NCBI GenBank assembly: GCA_016801885.1
Contig: CM028884.1
Location: 11,660,181-11,724,180 of the forward strand
DNA: 64,000 bases
Direction: 5' to 3'
Source of the DNA: Toxotes chatareus
Taxonomy: Eukaryota; Chordata; Actinopteri; Toxotidae
Part shown: piece by piece, positions 28,501 to 43,500 of the stretch
Layout of the letters: every line of letters begins with the position of its first letter
How positions within the stretch are numbered: position 1 is the first letter of the stretch
Translations under genes and position numbers: made by a program
The notes under the pieces: model-generated
Seen by the model: the letters and a program-made list of their open reading frames with translations, nothing else
What the model was told of the DNA's origin: nothing
Database searches by the model: none

Positions 28501-31500
28501 TTACTGTGTTTTTGAGACAAAATCTGTGATATAAATGAATATAGGATAAAAATTAATTAAGAAAATAAAACACAAGAATTTATATGTTTAATGTCTCATG
28601 TGCTGCTTACCTTCGCTGCCTCTACCATCCTGGCAGTGGCGTCGGCTAACAGTTTAGCAGCTGCCAGTAACTTCTTAGAATTGTCAACATCCACCTCGGC
28701 CTCGGCATCAGACCTCATGGCGTTCACCAGGTCCGAGGTGGCCTGAGCCAGGACTCGAGCCTGACGGACCATCTCTCCTGAGAGAAGAAACAGTGGATGA
28801 AAGAGGTCAAGAAAATGTGAGGGGAAAGAGAAAGGGACAAAAAAAAATAATGAATGAGTGTTTTAACGCAGAAAACATGTTTTAACTTGACTGACTATAT
28901 TATGATTTGAACAACACAAACTGAAAAAAAAATCCATCTTGATTTCAGCAACTTTGCAACATAAGAAAGCAGAAGAGGAAGAAAACTATGCGTGATAATT
29001 TTTTTGTGTGAAAGTTGGGAATAATGATACGAACCTATGTGGAGCATATCAATATTTCAACAAGACTGCAATGAGTTTTAATTTGATACCACTTCAGGTT
29101 TTTTTTTCATCAGTAAGAGAAAGTTTACTTATTAAACTGTGTAATAGTAGTAATTGACTGGTGTTGTGACTGAAGTCGTAAACAACAGTGAGCTTTTGAG
29201 CAGAAAGTTATAGGGTTTGAATGTCAGCATCATAAAAGAAAATAACTCATGGTGGCAGAAAACAAGACGATAAAGTAAGAAACATCTTTCACTGAGCTCA
29301 GTGTGGTTGAATTTCTCACAGTTGCATTGCATCCTGATCAGATCTGCATATTGTTTTAACACCTGAAGGTGACATGTGAAGAAAGAATTGGATGTAAGTA
29401 TTTCACCAGCCCTGGTGCTTCTGACTCCCTCTGAAAATATTCTCAGAATCAGACTAATGAGGGAAGACAAGAAAGATAAGACAGCGACTGGTGTCTATGT
29501 TCTCTCTGTCAAAGCAGACCTGGACACACAACAAAAGCAATTTGGCGGTAAGCCTCTATAATTCATGTGAATGCATCAGCTGACCTGCCAACACTCCATC
29601 GCTGAAGGATTGACTCTTTTTTTCCCCCCAAACTCTTCACATTTCATTCTGTATCTGAATGCCAGGTGTGACACAGGCTTGACATATCTGACACCAGTTC
29701 AAAGGCTGAAAGAAAACAGCCATTCTACTTGTCTATCAAACCAATCAATCCATCTGAGCTGACCGCCTGGATGTTCGCTGTGCATCTCTGTCGATCTATC
29801 TGTCTCTCTCTCTCTGCTGTCAGACTTGTTAACATCGCTGTCAGCTTTTCTCTCCCGCATGGCTGACAGCAGTCCGTTCAAACCCACCAACATGCCAGTC
29901 TCTCTGAGGAGAAGATGGGATAGGGCAAGTACAGATACACAGTACACAGTAAGCCTCAGAACGCATAAACTTCAGAGATACGGCAAGTTGGTTTTCATGG
30001 AGTGATTACATATCTTTTCTGTGCAGCCAATTTCTCATCAATTTTTAAGGCCTTTGGCTGAGGCAGGTCAAATCTGGCCAAATTTCAGGTTGAGTTCCAC
30101 ATCATGACTGGAGAGAAAACTCCATGATGGGTTGTACTGAGTTTCGAGACACTGATGGCTGTTTTTTTGGGATGGTACACCAGGCAGATTAAAACAACCA
30201 TCTCGTCTGGCAGATTTCAGATTTAAAAAAAAAAAACAAAAAACAGTAATGCCAGGTAGGTCTCAGAATAGCAAGCAAGCAGTCACTGAGCTTTGCTTAC
30301 AAACATGCCGGCATCCTGATGATGGCCAGTCATAATATTTACTGCGTTAACCATCTCAGGATAACTTGTTAGCAAGCTAACATTCGCTACTTAGCACTAA
30401 ACCTACAGCTCAGGCTGATGGGAATGTCGTTAGTTTCTAGGTGTTTGGCCATAAACAAAAGTACCAGCTAAAGGTTGCATGCAAAGTTTTTTCAATTAAT
30501 CCTCAGAGGAACATGAAAGTATGATTTAATGAATAAATCAAATTCTATCCAAAAGTTGTCAAGACATTTCACAGTAAACCAAAAATGTCAATGTCATTGT
30601 CAGTGTGGTGCTACAGGAAAATTCAGGGGATCACCAAAGTCAGTAGGATTAATCCTCTGGAGACCATGAACGTCTGCACAAAATTCCATGATAATCCATC
30701 CAACGGTTATCAAGATCTTTCATTCAAAGTGGTGGACTGACAGACTGACTGACCTTACCATCCCTAGACTCACACAGCTAGCGTGGCTGATGAAAACTAA
30801 AACCTTACTGGAAGCAGGGGGCTGCAGGCTGTGCTTTCCCCACTAATGACTGCTTAAACCACAAGTGCTTTTCAAATTAAAAGTAATTCTCACTTAAATG
30901 GCAATTAATTAACCTGTTCCTTAACCTCAGTCCCGTACACACGTGCATAGTGCACTTTCAGCCTATTTTTTTCCTGTAGTTCATAGCATTTGCCATATTT
31001 CCTCCACAGTGGCTGGATGTGGATGTAAAACTGAGTTTTTCCTTCAGCTTTTCTTCATGTGGACTCACCTGCGTCTCCCATTGAGCTGAAAATACTCTCA
31101 GTGACCGTCATAATGGTGTCTGTCGCCTGGTCGTAGCGCCCAATAGGTTCTCCCCTCGAGGTGTACTGACGAACGTGTTGTAGAAGATCTCCCAGAGCCT
31201 GACTCACCACGCTGGCTGCTGCGCTCACCTTCAATACATCAGATGCACATCATCAACATTAGTGCTGTGCTTCTTAAGCTGCATTATTCCCTACTTCTTA
31301 TTCCACCCAACTGGGGAGAGTCACACAGGACTCATTATCTTCATTGCTTCTCAAGCTGGGTGTTAGTACACAAACTGAATGCCCTAAACAAAAAAAAACA
31401 GCTGCTGTGGTTTAAATGAAGAACGTCTGAGAACCAGTATTCTAGGAAACAAACCAGTAAACTCATTTGTTCCTAATTAGTGTTTACTGGGTCGAACTTA

Positions 31501-34500
31501 TTTTCTGAAACAAATGGGGGGGTCATACATGGAAAAATAGAGTTAAGTGCACTGTTTGTTCACACAGTAATGAGGCTGACCTGTTTAAGGAGCTCGCCAT
31601 CTTCTGTGGCTGAGAGGCACGCCTGGACGCAGCTTTCCACTGAACGATCCACCAGCTTCCCTGCTTCGATTAACTGCTCCTGGCAAACTGGGGAACTGAT
31701 GGTGGGACTCACCACCTACAACAATATGGAAGGGAGAGAGATTTATCTCCAGTGTGATAAAGAAAGACATACAAACAGGATTGTTATGTCTCCATTTTAA
31801 AGGGTTTTCAGACTTTTAGCAAAAGAAAGTGAAATTCAGAGGAAAATAAATTACACCCAAAGAAATCTGCATTCAACTCAGCTGATGGGACTAGATAAAT
31901 AAACAGCAAACAGCATTCACTTGGGAATAAACACACTGCTATAGCAGTGTTTTCGTCATTAAATCGCAAATCACATTTCACAGGGAACAGAAGAAACACA
32001 AAGATGAGAGAAAGAAAGAGGATTTGAGAAGGATTTTGGCAGATGACTCTCATCACACTGCCATGCAGAGAGGTGCGCAGTAAAGTTTGTTAGTTAGTTA
32101 GCAAATGCAACTATTCACACTGGGAGCCAGGAGAGCATTTAAACTAATTAGAGGCACATAGGTTGTACAATTAAGGGAGCTCAAATATGATGAGAATTTA
32201 ACAGTATGGAGTGTTTAACGGTGCCTTGGTGCACCCTGATATATTCATTCTCCAAAATGATTTTCTTTACTGCTGATAAATAAAAGGCTTTTCAAATATT
32301 TGAGGATATAAATCTCTATTTACCAAACTTCACTGCACAGTCTGCTTATGAGAAATGATAAAACAAATGGGAAATTATTGTCACGCACTCAACCAAATAT
32401 TTTTAACACGGCAAGTATAATAGATCTGACATAATAAACGGAAAAACCTTACACCACTCGAGTGTATTTGCCTTACATCCACTGAATTACCTTTTTGGGA
32501 ATTGAATGCATATTATACAAATACTGACATGATGTGAACCATTTATATAAATTAAGTCTCACATTTCATGCTTGGGTTTTTTTGGCAGTTTTATTCATAT
32601 CATTTAAATGTCCTGCATACACACTTCTGTACCTTAGCACAAGCCACCAGCTGGGAAGTGGACAGGGCGCACTGTGTGGCGGCGGCAATGACCCGGTTCT
32701 GAAGCACTGTGTCCTCTGCAACCTGGGCCACGTTCTTGGCCTTCAACACCAACATCGCCGCAGCATTGGCCACCGCTTTGGCCAGATTCATCAGGATGTC
32801 CTGCACAACAAGTGGCAAAGAAGGAAGAACATGTGAACATCATCGGGAACTTAAAAACCTGCAAGGTCTGTCCTTTAACATTTTTGTTGGATTCTCAAAA
32901 AAACTGCGGCATTTGGAAAATGCAGATAAAGGTAAAATTATTACTCAATACAGCTCTGTACCATAGGATTATGTGGTGACAGGAGAGTGGAAGAAATGTT
33001 GTGTTGATCTGATCTCTGTACAACCTTGACTAACATTGAATTACAGTAACAATAGTGACTCAGCCAAGTACGGCTTACAAGTAAAACACAAGCTTAAAAG
33101 CTTCAAATCAAACAACAACATTTAGTTGAAATATATATTTTTTTAAATGTTGAATATATTCCCTCCATACTCCTCTGGTTACAATGTGTTTTTGATTAAC
33201 TGAGTGTCAGTTCCTGAGCGCTGAGTTTTCTCTGAATGCAGTTATAATGATAAATGGACTGGGTGCAGCGTTACCTGGAACCTCTCGTCTGTCTCACTCT
33301 CTCCAATCTGGCGCAGGAGGTCTCCACTGGCCTGGCCGATGCTGCCTGCCGCTGTCAGCACAGTCTGTCTGGGCTGCAGACGCGCACACACACACACACA
33401 CACAGAAAACCATCAGAATATGAAAGTACATTTAGACGCCTGGTTGGAAACCACATCATCCTGTATCTTGAGGCAGTAGTTTATGAGAATTAGTTTGTCA
33501 TATAACACTCGTAACCGTGATGAAGGGTTTGTGTTTCTAAGCTCTATCTGGAGGCTTTTTAAGTAAACCTACTCATCAGCCAAACTGCAGCTGACATACA
33601 GTTTTCACTGTAATAAAATCATAATGCATACTGCTTGACTTGTCAGTACTAATAGCTACACCAAAACACTGTAGCCTAAAAAAAAAAAAAACAGCCTCCA
33701 TCTCTTTTTCTAACTAACCTACAGGCCACGTGTTATCTTTCCAACAATCAGCATGCATAATTCACAAGTGTTTAAAGCTCAGAGTTGTCCCAAAGCCAGA
33801 TAAACCTGTGCATTATGCAGATTACCAGCACAACACTGTACACTACATTAACTTCTCAATGATTCCTCCACAACAAAACAAAAACAAACTCCTAATAGAC
33901 CTTGGTGAGAACATAACAGTCGAAGAACAACCGAAGAAGATGCACAGCACATTATCACATGAGTGAATGATTCACCAAGTGTCCTTTTGCAGTACTCTGA
34001 AGCTACAGCAGGTCTGTTTCCATAAAGACAGAGCATGTCTACCAATCAGCTCAGACTCAGCCTGAGGTCTTTATTCAGGCTGACCAGAACAATTCAGTTA
34101 GCCAGAGCCGGCCAGCGGCACAGGATGTAGATATAATTAGGTGTAATTTGGAAGACCAGGAGAGATGATGTATTATTAAAGCACGACACATTGTCTCATG
34201 GCAGAGCCGCTCTGTGGCAAATTTAATTACCTTTTAGGCTGTCAGTTTGGACGGAACAAAACACTGTGTGGACGACCTCAATCTGGCAATTTTCAAGTAA
34301 CACAAATGGTGAAAAAGTTTTGCTTGCTGCACTGGATGAAATCCAGCGTCAGACTAGAGTTTAGCAATTATTGTTTTGTTTTTTCACATTTCAGTTTCTA
34401 AACTAACATCTCCCATTATGTCCTTTATACCATGTTGGGCATATAGATAAACAGAGGGAGAGGAAGGAAAGAAAATTTCAATAAGCCATTTTTAGGAGCA

Positions 34501-37500
34501 AATTTAAGAGAAATTTAAGAAAATATCCGCTAAAAAGAAAGACAATTCAACAGGGGGTTGAATTTGGCCTCTTTTGATCCATTATCTCACAGTTTAAGGT
34601 TCCTTTGCTCACCTCTCCAGAGGCTGGCTCCACGGCCTTAAGCAGGTCAGACACGGCCCCAGCCAGCGTCCTGGCAGCCTTCATCAGGTCGTTACCTCCT
34701 CCCACGTCATCCTCCATCAGTGCAGCCAGCAGCTTCACACCCTTTGACATTTCAGTCAAGTTGGAGGAGATGGTGGTGATGGCACAGCCCACTGCTGTGT
34801 AGTCTGTGTCAGTGGGATCGCCTATGGGGGAGAAAGGGCAGAGTAGGAGAGAAGTTGAGTCCTAGAGAAAAGACAAAGCTGATCCAAACCCAAACACTGC
34901 TCTCCAGTGACTCCTCTTAAGATTCATCGCCTCAAGCAAATGAACTGACCATTCAGAATGAAAAATATTTGCATTTAACCAAGATTAGAGACTATGTATA
35001 AACACATAAATGCATTAAGGCATGGAGAAAAAAAAATTAGGGTCAATCTGTTATCAATCTAATGCTCAGATTTTAACTTGGTAGTTCCAAATGGCACAGA
35101 ATCAACAGACACCTTCACCAGGCCATATTCACCGAAACACAGTAAGATATGAGGAAACTCTTAGACTTTATATAGGTTCTGAAGTGATGTTAATGAGCAC
35201 CAGATTGATGGAAACGTTCAGCTTTAAAGTCACTAATTGACCAGATAATTTTAACTCTGCGCAAGGCAGCACCCCTAAAATTCACTCGTAAAGTTGTGGG
35301 CACAAGTTTTAACACTTTCACTGGCTTCATCAAGGATTCCTAAAATACCTTCATTCATTTCCAATAAATGCCAGCATGCAGCAATGTATAATGTAGCCTT
35401 GCTCTACCATGATGCCTAAGATAAATTATTTAAATCTAATCGTTGCTGATTCATGCTTCAAAGAATAGATTCTGCTGAGTCATGCCAACGCCACTGACCA
35501 GCAGTGAGGTTGACCACAGAGGCTGTTCCCGCAGTGATGGCGTCAACCTGGGAGTGGATCTCATGTTTGGATTCGTCCATCTTGTTCTGGATCCACACCT
35601 TAGATGCCTAAGTAGACAACACAGAAGTGAAAAACATCCCAGGTTATCACACTGCATGAATGTAGTTAAAACATAGCTATCGCTTCATTATTTAATGGCT
35701 GTAAACATGAATGGATGCATGAATTTAAGGTGACATATTACCATAAGAAGTGAACACAGCATGAGTGTGTGACAGTTTTATATTAAGTGTACAAATGTAC
35801 AAGTGTAAAGTACCATGTCCTGTCCCAGTGGTGGCAGGTTGTCCACTTCTCCCAGGTCAATCTGTGCTTTCTGCACAGCTTGCATACTGGTGTTGATGGT
35901 TCCCATCAGAGCCTGCTGTGCTGAGCTCTACACATACAGGAAAATAAGCAGACTGAGAGTCTTACAGAATGTTAGGCATCATACCGAGAAGTGAAACTTA
36001 GCAAAGGGAAGATAGACATTTCCCCCCATGGCGCCGCTTTTTGCGTTTGTAGGAGGCAGTCACAAGAAAGAGGGAAAACATGTGGTACCACATAAAACAA
36101 ATAACTTTAACAGGAATTTATCAATGAATGGAGAATAAAGATACTATGCAGCCTTTGTGCTGTACTCATCTTACCAGTGGTGGCATGTGCCCACGGTGCA
36201 TCTGACCCATGGTGATCTGCTGTTGAGCAGATGGCATGGTACCCATGCTGAGCGACTCTGTGCCAATGGAGCCGGAGCGGATCACCCCTGGAAGCGCCAC
36301 TGAGCCGTGCTCCACCCGGCCCACGCGGTTAAACTGCTGCTGAAGGATGGTGGACCTGCAGGTACGCCAACAGGCTTACAGTTAATACCGTATTTATGAA
36401 TGTTTAGGGACAGTCACCGTGTCTGTTAAACAAAATCCTGTTATGATAAGTTATAACAAACAAACAAAAAAATCTAAAAAGAGAAAAAGTGACTACTTCA
36501 GTGTACGGACATGACAAACACATGCACAAACCCACATTGGCTGAATGGCTTAATAATGGAGCAAGAGCAAAAGACATGAAGAACATAAAGAGGGAAAAAA
36601 GTCACTAAGAAAAATACAAGAGAGCGTGTTTCTGGTTGTTGGCTGTGTGTGTGAGTGTGTTTACGGCGGAGATTTAACACTAGGCAGAGTGGCTGTGTGC
36701 ATTTGCGACAGTGGGCTGCTAACACAAGGCAGACCGACACTGCTGAGTCTTCCCACTGTGTACTTCTGCAAGACAAAGCTTTGTTTTGTTTTTCCTCAGA
36801 TAAGGCCTTCCAGAGTTTGGCTTGCTGTGTGTTTGCAGTATTAAAGACTTTTGCCTTCGGCCCTGCGCGCAAGGCCAGATAAAAGCAAAAGAAAAAAAAA
36901 TGCAATAACAATTTCAACAAATACTCTCTCGGTTGAAAGCAGGAAAGCAATATCAATTGAGGCTAGGCAGGAAAAAGGGCTTCAGTTACGCACTGAGACT
37001 CCACTGTGGATAAATGTGCTAATACACAGGAAATGTTCTGATAGAGCCTTTGCTTGTCCAGTGCAGCAAAATTTCCTCGCATAATGATTATCTCTCAGGA
37101 TAAAGTCCAGCTAAGGAAGCTCATGTGATGAAATGAGGCCCTGGAAGATGGACGTGTGAGCTGTGGTCGAGGGCAGTGGTGAGAAGGAAATTGAAAAAGG
37201 GCCCAGTCTGATATTGTGTTTTGTGAAAATAATATGCAATAAGTTGTGCTGTTACCGTTCTCATGTAGAAACCATCATCATACAGTAGCAGTTTACACTG
37301 GACTATAACACAATAAAGCATGGCAGGGATCATATGTTTGTCCACGTCCAATGTTTTTATTTCCACACTTACACGCTTTTGCAAAGCTTTATCCATGTAA
37401 ACATATTTTTTCTACAACGTTTTTAAAGTCGCCGGTAGAATGATGAGACCTGCCTACAACAGTGACAAGAAACTCTGCTGCTAGCATGGATAAAGGAGTA

Positions 37501-40500
37501 ACAAAGCTTTTATTAGTTAAACTAATTTACATACTTCTTTGGGGATACGGATTCCTCGAGCATGGTTGACTCTTCATCACCTTCTAAACCAAAACGGTCT
37601 TTGCTTTGCTTCTGCAGGAGAGAGAAAAGCACAGCAAATGATTGTTTTTCCAAGGAACCAAGAGTGATTTTAAAGAGGCTTCCCTGAGGCTACCTCTTTG
37701 CCAAACATCAGATTTAGTGGTGTCAGTCCCCCCCCCAAAAAAAAGAAAAAGAAAAAACCTGGAACCAGGGAACCAGAGAAATTGGTCTTACATTGACACA
37801 TTTTTGGTCCTATTTTTAGGTTAAAAACAAACCAGATGAAAGTTGTTAAGACTGAATCGCCAAATGAAATAAATATGAACCAAATCAGCAGTGAGCAAGA
37901 CAGTCTGTGGGTTTTCACTTTTTTTCAAGTTGTACTGCCCTTTGGCACACCTGCCACACTTTCAGGTGTGCAGTAATATTTCTCTGGTATTTTATTTAAG
38001 GCACTGGGCTTAGGAATAAAAGTTTTTCATCAGCTTTCTTAACCTAAGAAATACAGAAGTGAGACTCAAAAATGTTGCACGCAGCGAAGCATTGAATGCT
38101 AATAAGCTTACACTAATTCGACTAATTTTAGGCCACTTGATGATTTAACACGTTCTAATGCTAACTGAGTCAAAGATAAAAGGTCAGCTGATCGCTCCAA
38201 ACTGCACGATGAGGTCTTACAGCGTACAGTGCCTGTGCTGTGTGAGCCCAGCTGTCTTGTGCTTCTTTTTTATTTCACTGCAGCTGTTTGACACGTAGCC
38301 TGAGCACATCAAGCGTCAACAGATCTGAGACTTTATCTGCCACAGGAGGATAACGATTCATTACAATTCATCTGTGTCTCCAGAGAAAAGCGTCTCACCT
38401 TTTTGAGGATGATGTCGATGTAACCGGCAATGAGCTGGGAGATCTGCTCCCCTTCAGTGGTCTGCACCGAGTAGTAGCTCTCCTGGTACTCCCCAAAGTC
38501 CTACACATACACAGACAAACACACCCACACATCCCATCTTAAACATGAATTTCATACTGGCCTGTAAGGACAGCAGCCACTGCAGTGCTTGTGCTGTACA
38601 CAGGCTGAGGATTTACTGTGAGGATTAATGTGAATCCATGGAGCCGGCAAGTTTCAGATGAATCCTACACACTGTGCTGGGTGACATCAAACTGCTGTAA
38701 TGCACATGCAGTCAGATTAACCCAAGAAACCATCTCAGAAACAGAACAGTTTCAGCATAGCCTGGTAAAGTTTTGCAGCGATGTACATGTACAGTATATT
38801 CTGTATACAAGAAAAAATGAGACATGAAGCAGTCCGTGCTCTTCACTCTGGCACATTTGAGATATTAATCAATCTGCCCTGCCACCTTCAACACTGCTCA
38901 AAAACTGCTACTGTGAGGGAAATATACAACTGCTCCAACATGTGAACGACGAATCAAACTTTAAATCCTGAGGAAGCACTCTGCTAAATTAACAGCAAGA
39001 ACCAGAGGCCGCGTTAATTTAATAGAGACAGTGAGTCTACCAGATCTGCAAGATTAAATCCATTGTAAATCCGTTGTTTATTGACTGGGTGCTGACACAA
39101 AGGTGGGTTATTGACAGGGAAGACAAAAGAGTCTCTTCAGTAACTGAAGTGCATGAGGGAAAGCGAGAACAGGCAGACAGAGCACTGCAGTGATTGTTTT
39201 ATGGTCACTGCAGGAACAGCTGGGATTAGTGTGAGGCTGTCGTACTTATTTACTACTGGTGATATTGGACTCAGTGTGGGCTCACAGTACCAAAAAGAAA
39301 ATAATAAATAGGGAATTCTTTTCAAAAAAATATTCAGAACTGGTGCTATCAGTGTCCAGGCAGCTGTTACAGGTTTGCTCAATAAATCTTTTGCCTTCGA
39401 TGTAGAGTGTGTGTCTTACCAAGGTGAAGCTCTTGGGCGACGCTGCCCACCTCTTGACAGTGGTAAGTGGCCACTCCTGCACCACGTCTTTGGTCTTTTC
39501 ATCCACTCTCATCACAGACTCTTTGGTGATGCCCAGGAGCCGCGGCACCAGCTTGTTCTTACTCTTCATTTTTTCCTGAAAAAAAAAACAAAAACACACA
39601 CACACACACACACACACTTTGTTTCAGCCTTGGGAACCTGACAAAAACACTGCAATTAAACATAATACCATTAACAACAAAAGGTACTTTGCAATCCTTG
39701 AAGTTCCCTCTCTAACTGAAAGCATCTCTAACAATTAGAACAGGGGCATTCAACATTTTTCAGGCCAAGGACCCTGAAACTGATGGAGAGATGGAGCAGG
39801 AACCCCTTACCCATTACAACCCCCCACTAATATGTTCATGTTAACGTGTTTTTAAAGACATTTAAATAAAAATAAATAAATAAATAAAAAGAATTTGATT
39901 AAAAAATTGTCTAATCAACCAAAAATTTCATGACCCTCCCGCAGTACCTCCACGGACCCCTTGTTGAAGACCTCTGACCTCTCTCTCATTAGACCATATA
40001 ATAATATAAATAAAGGCAGAATGAATAAATGAAAATAGACGATCAACCAAAAAGAAACTTGAGCTCACGAAGCAAACGAAACATGTTAACGAATCGGCCC
40101 ACATGAATCTTCTTTTCATATTCCTCTGCCTGCTGAAGGCATTACTGGAATCAAAGGCATTTAGAGAACAGGACAGATTAACAATTCAAGACAGAAAAAT
40201 TCAAATTCAGAGGCTTCACAGCATGAAACTCTAATTTTGCTGTCACACTGATCTGCCTGGACGGGTATTCATCTGTCTAACCAGTATAAAAAAAATTAAA
40301 ATAAAGTAAGTAATTAAAATGTGATGTTTTAATCATGTCTTTATCTGCCTGTCAACAACTCTCAACCTCCCCCTACATTCGCTAAACCTCTCCATACTCC
40401 AGCTGCTCTCTGAGCTGACACGCACAGCGCAGACTTCTCTTCCTTTTCCCTTGCATGGCAAGAGCAAACGTTTCTTCAGGAGCTGCAGTCGGGGAGCAGA

Positions 40501-43500
40501 TGGACAGAACGTGATGGTCTGTGACGTGAGGGCAAAGAGGTGAGTTGTATAAAAAGTCCTGGAAGGCCTGTAAACTCTCTGGGGCCTCCAGGGGTTACGG
40601 GTTAGGGAGTATGGGGCTGAATTTTTTTCCAGGGTTATTTTTAAGATGTTTCTGCTTCACTGGGTTACGCCCGAAGATGACAGAAACGACAAAGGTGAGC
40701 AGATAAGATGTCAAACTGATCAAGGGGAACACAGATCCAAGGCCAAGAAGTGGGGCAATTTGAGTGTTTTACGGTCAAAAGGAATAAAAATGCAGAGTAA
40801 AGCATGGACTAGCAGAACTGGGGAATGTGTGAGCTAGTGCAAATGAAGACTTGACAAGGTGAGCTCCAATTTAATGGAGTTTTTATTTTTTATACGCCAA
40901 GTTTGCTCTTATCCTCTGGTGCTGAAAGCTACTGATGAAAAGCCAGGAACTGTCTGGCAGAGAGTCAATAACGGCAGCATAAGCAATTACCAGAAATGAT
41001 CTCATTTTCCAAAAGAGCTCAGCAATGAACACTGAAAAGGTGAAAACTGGGAAGCAATTTATCGATGCAGGCAGCAAAGCTTCCCGTGACTTTATGCGGG
41101 ATGTCCTCCTGGCGACAAATGATGTGAAGGGGAGAGAGAGTTATCTGTCACTCTTGTTATAGCAGTTCCACAGGTACTACAACTGGAAATCTGAACATCG
41201 CTCCTATCAGCAGGCATTTGTTGGCAGTCGGACTTATTTGGGAGAGTGAGTGTCCCAGGTTTGCCTGCGAGACGTCTCCCGGTCTCCCCTCATTCACTCC
41301 ACTGAAATAATCTTAGTGCCACACTCGGCTGCACAGACAACATTTGGTTTCCGTCCAGGAACACGCTGAATTCCCCCGCGGACAAAATGCTGCCACTGCG
41401 AGTTTGTATGTGCGTGTTAGTGAACAAGTGAGACAGAGAAAGAGATGAAAGAGATGTATGAAGGAAAACGTATGGCATGCAAATCTCCAAGGGTTCCACT
41501 TGTTTGGAAATGAGTTGTTTGGTGTAACAAAATAGCTTTGGAAAAAAGGCTGAATGTGAGTTTTTCAACTCAGTTTCATCATAAAAGGCTTGAAATTTGT
41601 TAAAATTGCTGATAATAAAAATGGTCTGCTTTCAATTCAGTGACATCTTGACAAAAGTCTAATTTGCAGAGCAAAGAAAACAATATTTTATCAACAGATA
41701 AAAGAACCAGTAAACCAGTTTTTGTATCCTTCTTTGGAGCCAGAGACTAACGTGAGCACTTTGTTTGGGTGATGTGAGAAGCTTTGAAAGTTCAGGTGGA
41801 TACAAACAGTTTCCCCACCGGCCTGGTTAGTGCCTTCAACCTTTTATCCAGTTAACAGTGAGCCCAGAGAACAGATTTCACACTCAGGAGATAAAAGGCT
41901 CCAACTACAGTTCAACTAATTCCAAAATCTGCCTCCCAGTTTTTTATTTTTTAAAATTTAATTTAAAAAGGAAAAAGAGTCTTCAGGCTAGACTTTTCAC
42001 TTTTTGAAAGTGACTTATTTTTTCTTTGAATAAAATGGTGCAGTGGTATTTCATTTAAATGTTGTGGTTTTGTAAAAGCCAAGAGATAAATGTATGATTT
42101 TCCACTCACCTTAACCAGGAAGAAGGAGACGCCGTACGTCCGCAGAGACCGTGCCAGTTTGACATATTTCACTTTCGCTTCAATCTCCGTCATTTCCCCA
42201 CAGTTTTTGTGCTCCTGCAGGTTAGGTTTTGCATAAATTATAGCATATGTTGCCAAATAAGCTGAAATGAAAGCAATCGTACCTATATAAAGAGAAATGT
42301 GAACACACCTGGAAGATTTTTTTCTCAGCTCCTCTCTGCTTTATGTATTCTTTGGGTAGAAACTCCTTCAGACTAGGAGAGAAATGAAACACATACAAAT
42401 CTGAAATTCAAGGTACAAGCTCTTCCCTTTTCTTTTTTTTTTTGCCTTAAACCTCAAACAAACCACAAAAAAAATGAATTTCATAAACTCCCGATGGCGG
42501 ATTTATAAAATTAACACAAATGTTTCCATTGCTAGTTTCAAGAAAGGTCAAATTCTTTTACTTTAAGTCAACTTCAAATCAAATGAGTTATACACCTAAT
42601 AGTTGGGAAAGAATCCAGAGGAGAAAAAAAAGGAAGTATTAACACTGGAAAATCTCCTTGTGGGGTAGACGCTTACTCTAGGAATCCAGGTTTATGTTTA
42701 TGCTCTATGTGAGGTCCAAACTGGATCTGGGCCTGAATGCCTCCAAACTCACAGGCCTTGTCAAATGATACAGGGTGAGATCCGTTTAGGATATCATCCC
42801 GAGCCTGAAACAGAAAACAAACTTGAATTAAATGGGTTATATACTAGCTTCAGGCCAGAAGCCACTGCAAATGGTCACACATTTCTTTATTTATCCAAAA
42901 GTCATCTGCTGCTGCAAATTTTGGAAGCTGCTTGCCACCATTAAGTAATGATGGAGAAATGGATGATACCAGTCTATTTTCTGATTTATATTTATATTTT
43001 CTTCTGGGGGTGAGTTAGGGGAAACCTCAGCCCCATGCATGGTTGAGCGTCGATGTGCTGTCAACTCCATTAAACATATCTGATTTAGCTTGAGGCACAA
43101 AAACTGCACCAGAGTTCCTCCGTTCTTGAGATTGGCATGCTGCTGCTTCACAGTCACTAACTGGTTTTGCTACAGAGTGATCAAAGAGGTGCTTCTACAT
43201 ATTCTGTGTAGAGAGAGGCATAAAAATGGTCAGACCTGTACGTAAAGCAAGTTGAGTTGGACCGGGTCCCGGGAGTCCACATTCTGGTCAGAGTAGAAGA
43301 ACTTGCGTCTGAGCAAAAGCGTCTCGTTCTCGTCCACCCCCTGCTCTCTGAATGTTCTGCTGTGGTCCAGCCAGTTCACTGTAAACACAAAATACAGCCA
43401 CAGAGATCAGATTATTGCAGTTATTTCTATATAAATATCCTACATCCACATGTTGGTTAAAGGGTAATTTGCTAATTTGTAAGCAAATTAGCAAAAAACA

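Noticed and set aside
36498..36956. 152-residue minus-strand open frame
   Set aside because: Intronic, low-complexity and hydrophobic by chance, no similarity to known proteins and no splice signals linking it to tln2.
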